Positions 61,681 through 64,000 of a stretch of DNA of 64,000 bases are shown here, one piece after another. Source of the DNA: Pterois miles (taxonomy: Eukaryota; Chordata; Actinopteri; Perciformes; Scorpaenidae); contig CAMQGK010000334.1 in NCBI GenBank assembly GCA_947000775.1, positions 1,188,501 to 1,252,500 of the forward strand, in the 5' to 3' direction. The notes under the pieces were generated by a model. It was not told where the DNA came from and ran no database searches. It worked only from the letters and a program-made list of their open reading frames with translations. How positions within the stretch are numbered: position 1 is the first letter of the stretch; each line of letters opens with the position of its first letter. The translations under genes and the position numbers were made by a program.

Positions 61681-61978
61681 AAGCTAAACAGAGAGTGAAG
61701 AAGGCTCTTGAGACTATTACAACATTCAAATCCCACCTGAAAACACACCTGTTCAAACTGGCCTATTCACTGTAGTGTCCATCATGCTGTGTCCTTCCCT
61801 GAACATTGTTAGCATTTTAATCCCCCTCATACGTGTCTCATTATGTTTACTCTGCTGGTGTTATTGTCCTGTTTGGCTGTTTTATCTGAGTATATATTTT
61901 ATTGTAAGATTGTAAGGTGTCCTTGGGTGTCCTGAGAGGTGCCACCACATAAAATGTATTATTATTATTATTATTATA
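61681..61978 (+). mobile_element. LINE 3' end with last codons and (ATT)n tail
   Basis: A plus frame reads KALETITTFKSHLKTHLFKLAYSL and stops (61707-61775). This is the usual C-terminus of a fish LINE reverse-transcriptase protein (T-F-K-x-x-L-K-T-H-L-F). The 3' untranslated part ends gtaaggtgtccttgggtgtcc, cataaaatgtatt and (ATT)n. The copy is 5'-truncated; an in-frame stop lies just upstream. Confidence 0.82.
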
Positions 61979-62778
61979 AGAAGAGTTCTAATCATTTGTA
62001 GGTGCACGATGGGTGTGCAACGCAATAAAGAAAAAGACCTCTGAATAATAAGCGGGTCATTTCAGTAAAAAAGGAAATATAATACCAGTATTTCAACCGC
62101 TGGATTATATTAACCATTACTGTTTGCCATCACAACTTCCACATCACTTTACCTGGAGAGAGAAAGAAGTGAAGAGTGAATGTGATACTCAGAGACACCG
62201 ATACTGACAGATGCAGAGAGAGAATGTGTTCAATATGTAAAGACAGCTATGTCAAATAAAATGCAGAATATAACATGATCCTAAGTGTAACATTCAGAAA
62301 AGGGTTTATATTCAGGCCACTGCAGTATATTATGAGCTGCCTCAAGACCTTGAATAAAATGCATTCAAGAAACCCTCCACTAACTATGCTTTTTTAATAG
62401 AGTAATGCTTTGTAATCACCCTCTGGTCCACTAAAAACCTCTGGGGTTTCATTTGTTTTATGACTGGAGTTTTTCTGGCTGGAATAGGCTAGAAAACTAC
62501 GTTGCCCCGAAACAGTAATGTGTAAAGACGCCACAGTATTTTAAGTGTGTGTGTCTCCACCCGTGCATGTACACTTGCAGGTGTGTGTCTGCATTAGTGC
62601 GTCTGTGCGTAATAGGTCAAAGTACACATCAGCAAATGCATGAGTCAGACGTGTAAGTTCTACACATCCCCTTGTTGACCAGTTCACCCATCAGTGACGG
62701 GACTCTTAATTTAGAAACGGTCCCTGCATGAAATGAGATGCAAACACATTAGGCAGGTGTATTCAAATGACTTATGGT

Positions 62779-62779
<1 letters not shown>
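61979..62779. other. unassigned sequence
   Basis: No gene recognised. Confidence 0.35.

Positions 62780-62848
<69 letters not shown>
62780..62848. repeat. (TG)n microsatellite
   Basis: TG array of about 69 bp. Confidence 0.97.
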
Positions 62849-62849
<1 letters not shown>

Positions 62850-64000
62850 CTGCACATACCTAGTGGGCACAAAATGGGATTGTGTGTATGAGTGAGTGCA
62901 TGAGTGCCACTTTGTGTGTTAAGGAAAACCACCGCTACGCCTGTTTACCAATGCATGAGGTCAGAACCCAGTGAGAGCAATCATCAGGCTCCTTACTTCA
63001 GACAACCGCCATCTCATCTCTATTGCCCGTTCTCTCTGCGTTCTCTCACACCTTTCTCTCACACCTCTATTGCAAAGCGCACACATCTTACCTTTCAAAG
63101 CCTTGGATACTTGATAAAATTAGCTCACACAAAAACACAATGCCATTTTGTTAATGAAGAGTCAAACTGCCAACTGTAAAAACACCAAGAGATTTCAAGT
63201 CAAAATGAAAAATGTTTTCCCACTTTGTTATTCTAATTTTCCATGTCAGGTCTATTTTTTTTACATCAAAGTGTAGAAAAAAATGAATCCAAATGCACAA
63301 TGCGCAATGCTCTGTGAGTTTAATAATTATTGAAAACCATCTAGTGGCACAACATATTAACCATAACAATGCAGTACTTTAGAGTACACAAAAACACCTC
63401 AGAAAACAATAAAAAAAAAAAACCTAAACAAACGATAACAACTTTAAAATGTTATGGACACTAAATAAGCCTTTTGAAATCTGAAACCGTCATGTGCATC
63501 CATTAAAATACCAGAAAATACTCTCACCATCTGTACCACTATGACACCTGACAGAGCTTCCTCAGTAACTATTTTCAGCCTCCTCATTAATCCCTATTAA
63601 GACCAGAGTTTTTGAGTTAACACAACAAAAATAACACACAGAGTTTTTGTTTGTTTGCTTTCCCTGTAGCAGAGCTAAATATGCAGGCAGAGAATCAAGA
63701 CACTCTTCTGCCATGTCAGTGCGTTATATAGACTGAGGCTACTCTCCATGGGAAAGCCTTTGAGTTTTATAGACAGGAGAGCTTGGTTTTTTTTTTGTTG
63801 GAAGTAGCAAGTCCTCTGAACCAGAAAATGTACCTTTATGTTGGGAAAACCCTCTGAGTGTTACCAACCAATTATCCTTGTCAATTGATTCTCAATGAGG
63901 ATGTATCCTCATGTAAAATCGCAGACTCTGTAAAGAGACCAACACTTCCCTTTCTTTTGTTGCTGCTAGGGGAAAGAAGTAAATGTTCCCCAACAGATAT
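62849..64000. other. unassigned sequence
   Basis: No gene recognised; A-run at 63410-63422, T-run near 63788. Confidence 0.35.

Overview
The window looks like a stretch of teleost nuclear DNA, most likely a spiny-rayed (percomorph) fish. It is AT-rich and dotted with long CA/TG and CT/GA microsatellites. It carries fossil transposons of kinds I know from fish genomes: hAT-type DNA elements with 8-bp target duplications, short non-autonomous elements, LINE 3' tails and a Penelope-like element. I found no intact protein-coding gene, no tRNA or rRNA, and no exon I could assign to a host gene. The window is best read as gene desert or the inside of a very large intron. Most open frames are chance frames, frames running through dinucleotide repeats, or transposon debris.

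Layout. 0-8.3 kb: mostly unassigned sequence, with a hAT end fragment near 1.4 kb, a fragment of a hAT MITE near 2.4 kb and a 58-bp CT array at 6.8 kb. 8.4-10.9 kb: the richest region, with a decayed minus-strand Penelope-like element (reverse transcriptase, then a GIY-YIG endonuclease). A hAT half-element separates its coding part from a probable 3' region that holds a hammerhead-like fold. A short percomorph MITE abuts its upstream end. 11.3-12.3 kb: LINE fragments. 14.9-19.4 kb: two MITE copies, one with fold-back structure, a fragment of a second hAT family and two LINE tails. 20.1 and 26.3 kb: an inverted pair of 100-150 bp segments, each fused to a long CA/TG array. 21.4-21.8 kb: homopolymer-rich sequence that looks like poor base calling.

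27.3 and 52.4 kb hold two copies of one hAT-like family. 36.0-37.3 kb is a nearly complete hAT element with intact ends and a scrap of ZBED-type transposase. 39.4, 43.3, 48.2 and 57.5 kb hold non-autonomous hAT elements, three with 7/8-matching 8-bp target duplications. 59.1 kb holds another terminal-repeat element, and 61.7 kb a LINE 3' end with the last codons of its ORF and an ATT tail.

Nothing here works as a pathway. The biology is a record of transposition, nesting and decay. The most unusual object is the hammerhead-like motif next to the Penelope-like fossil. All family assignments rest on recalled family features and on comparing copies within the window; no database search was possible.
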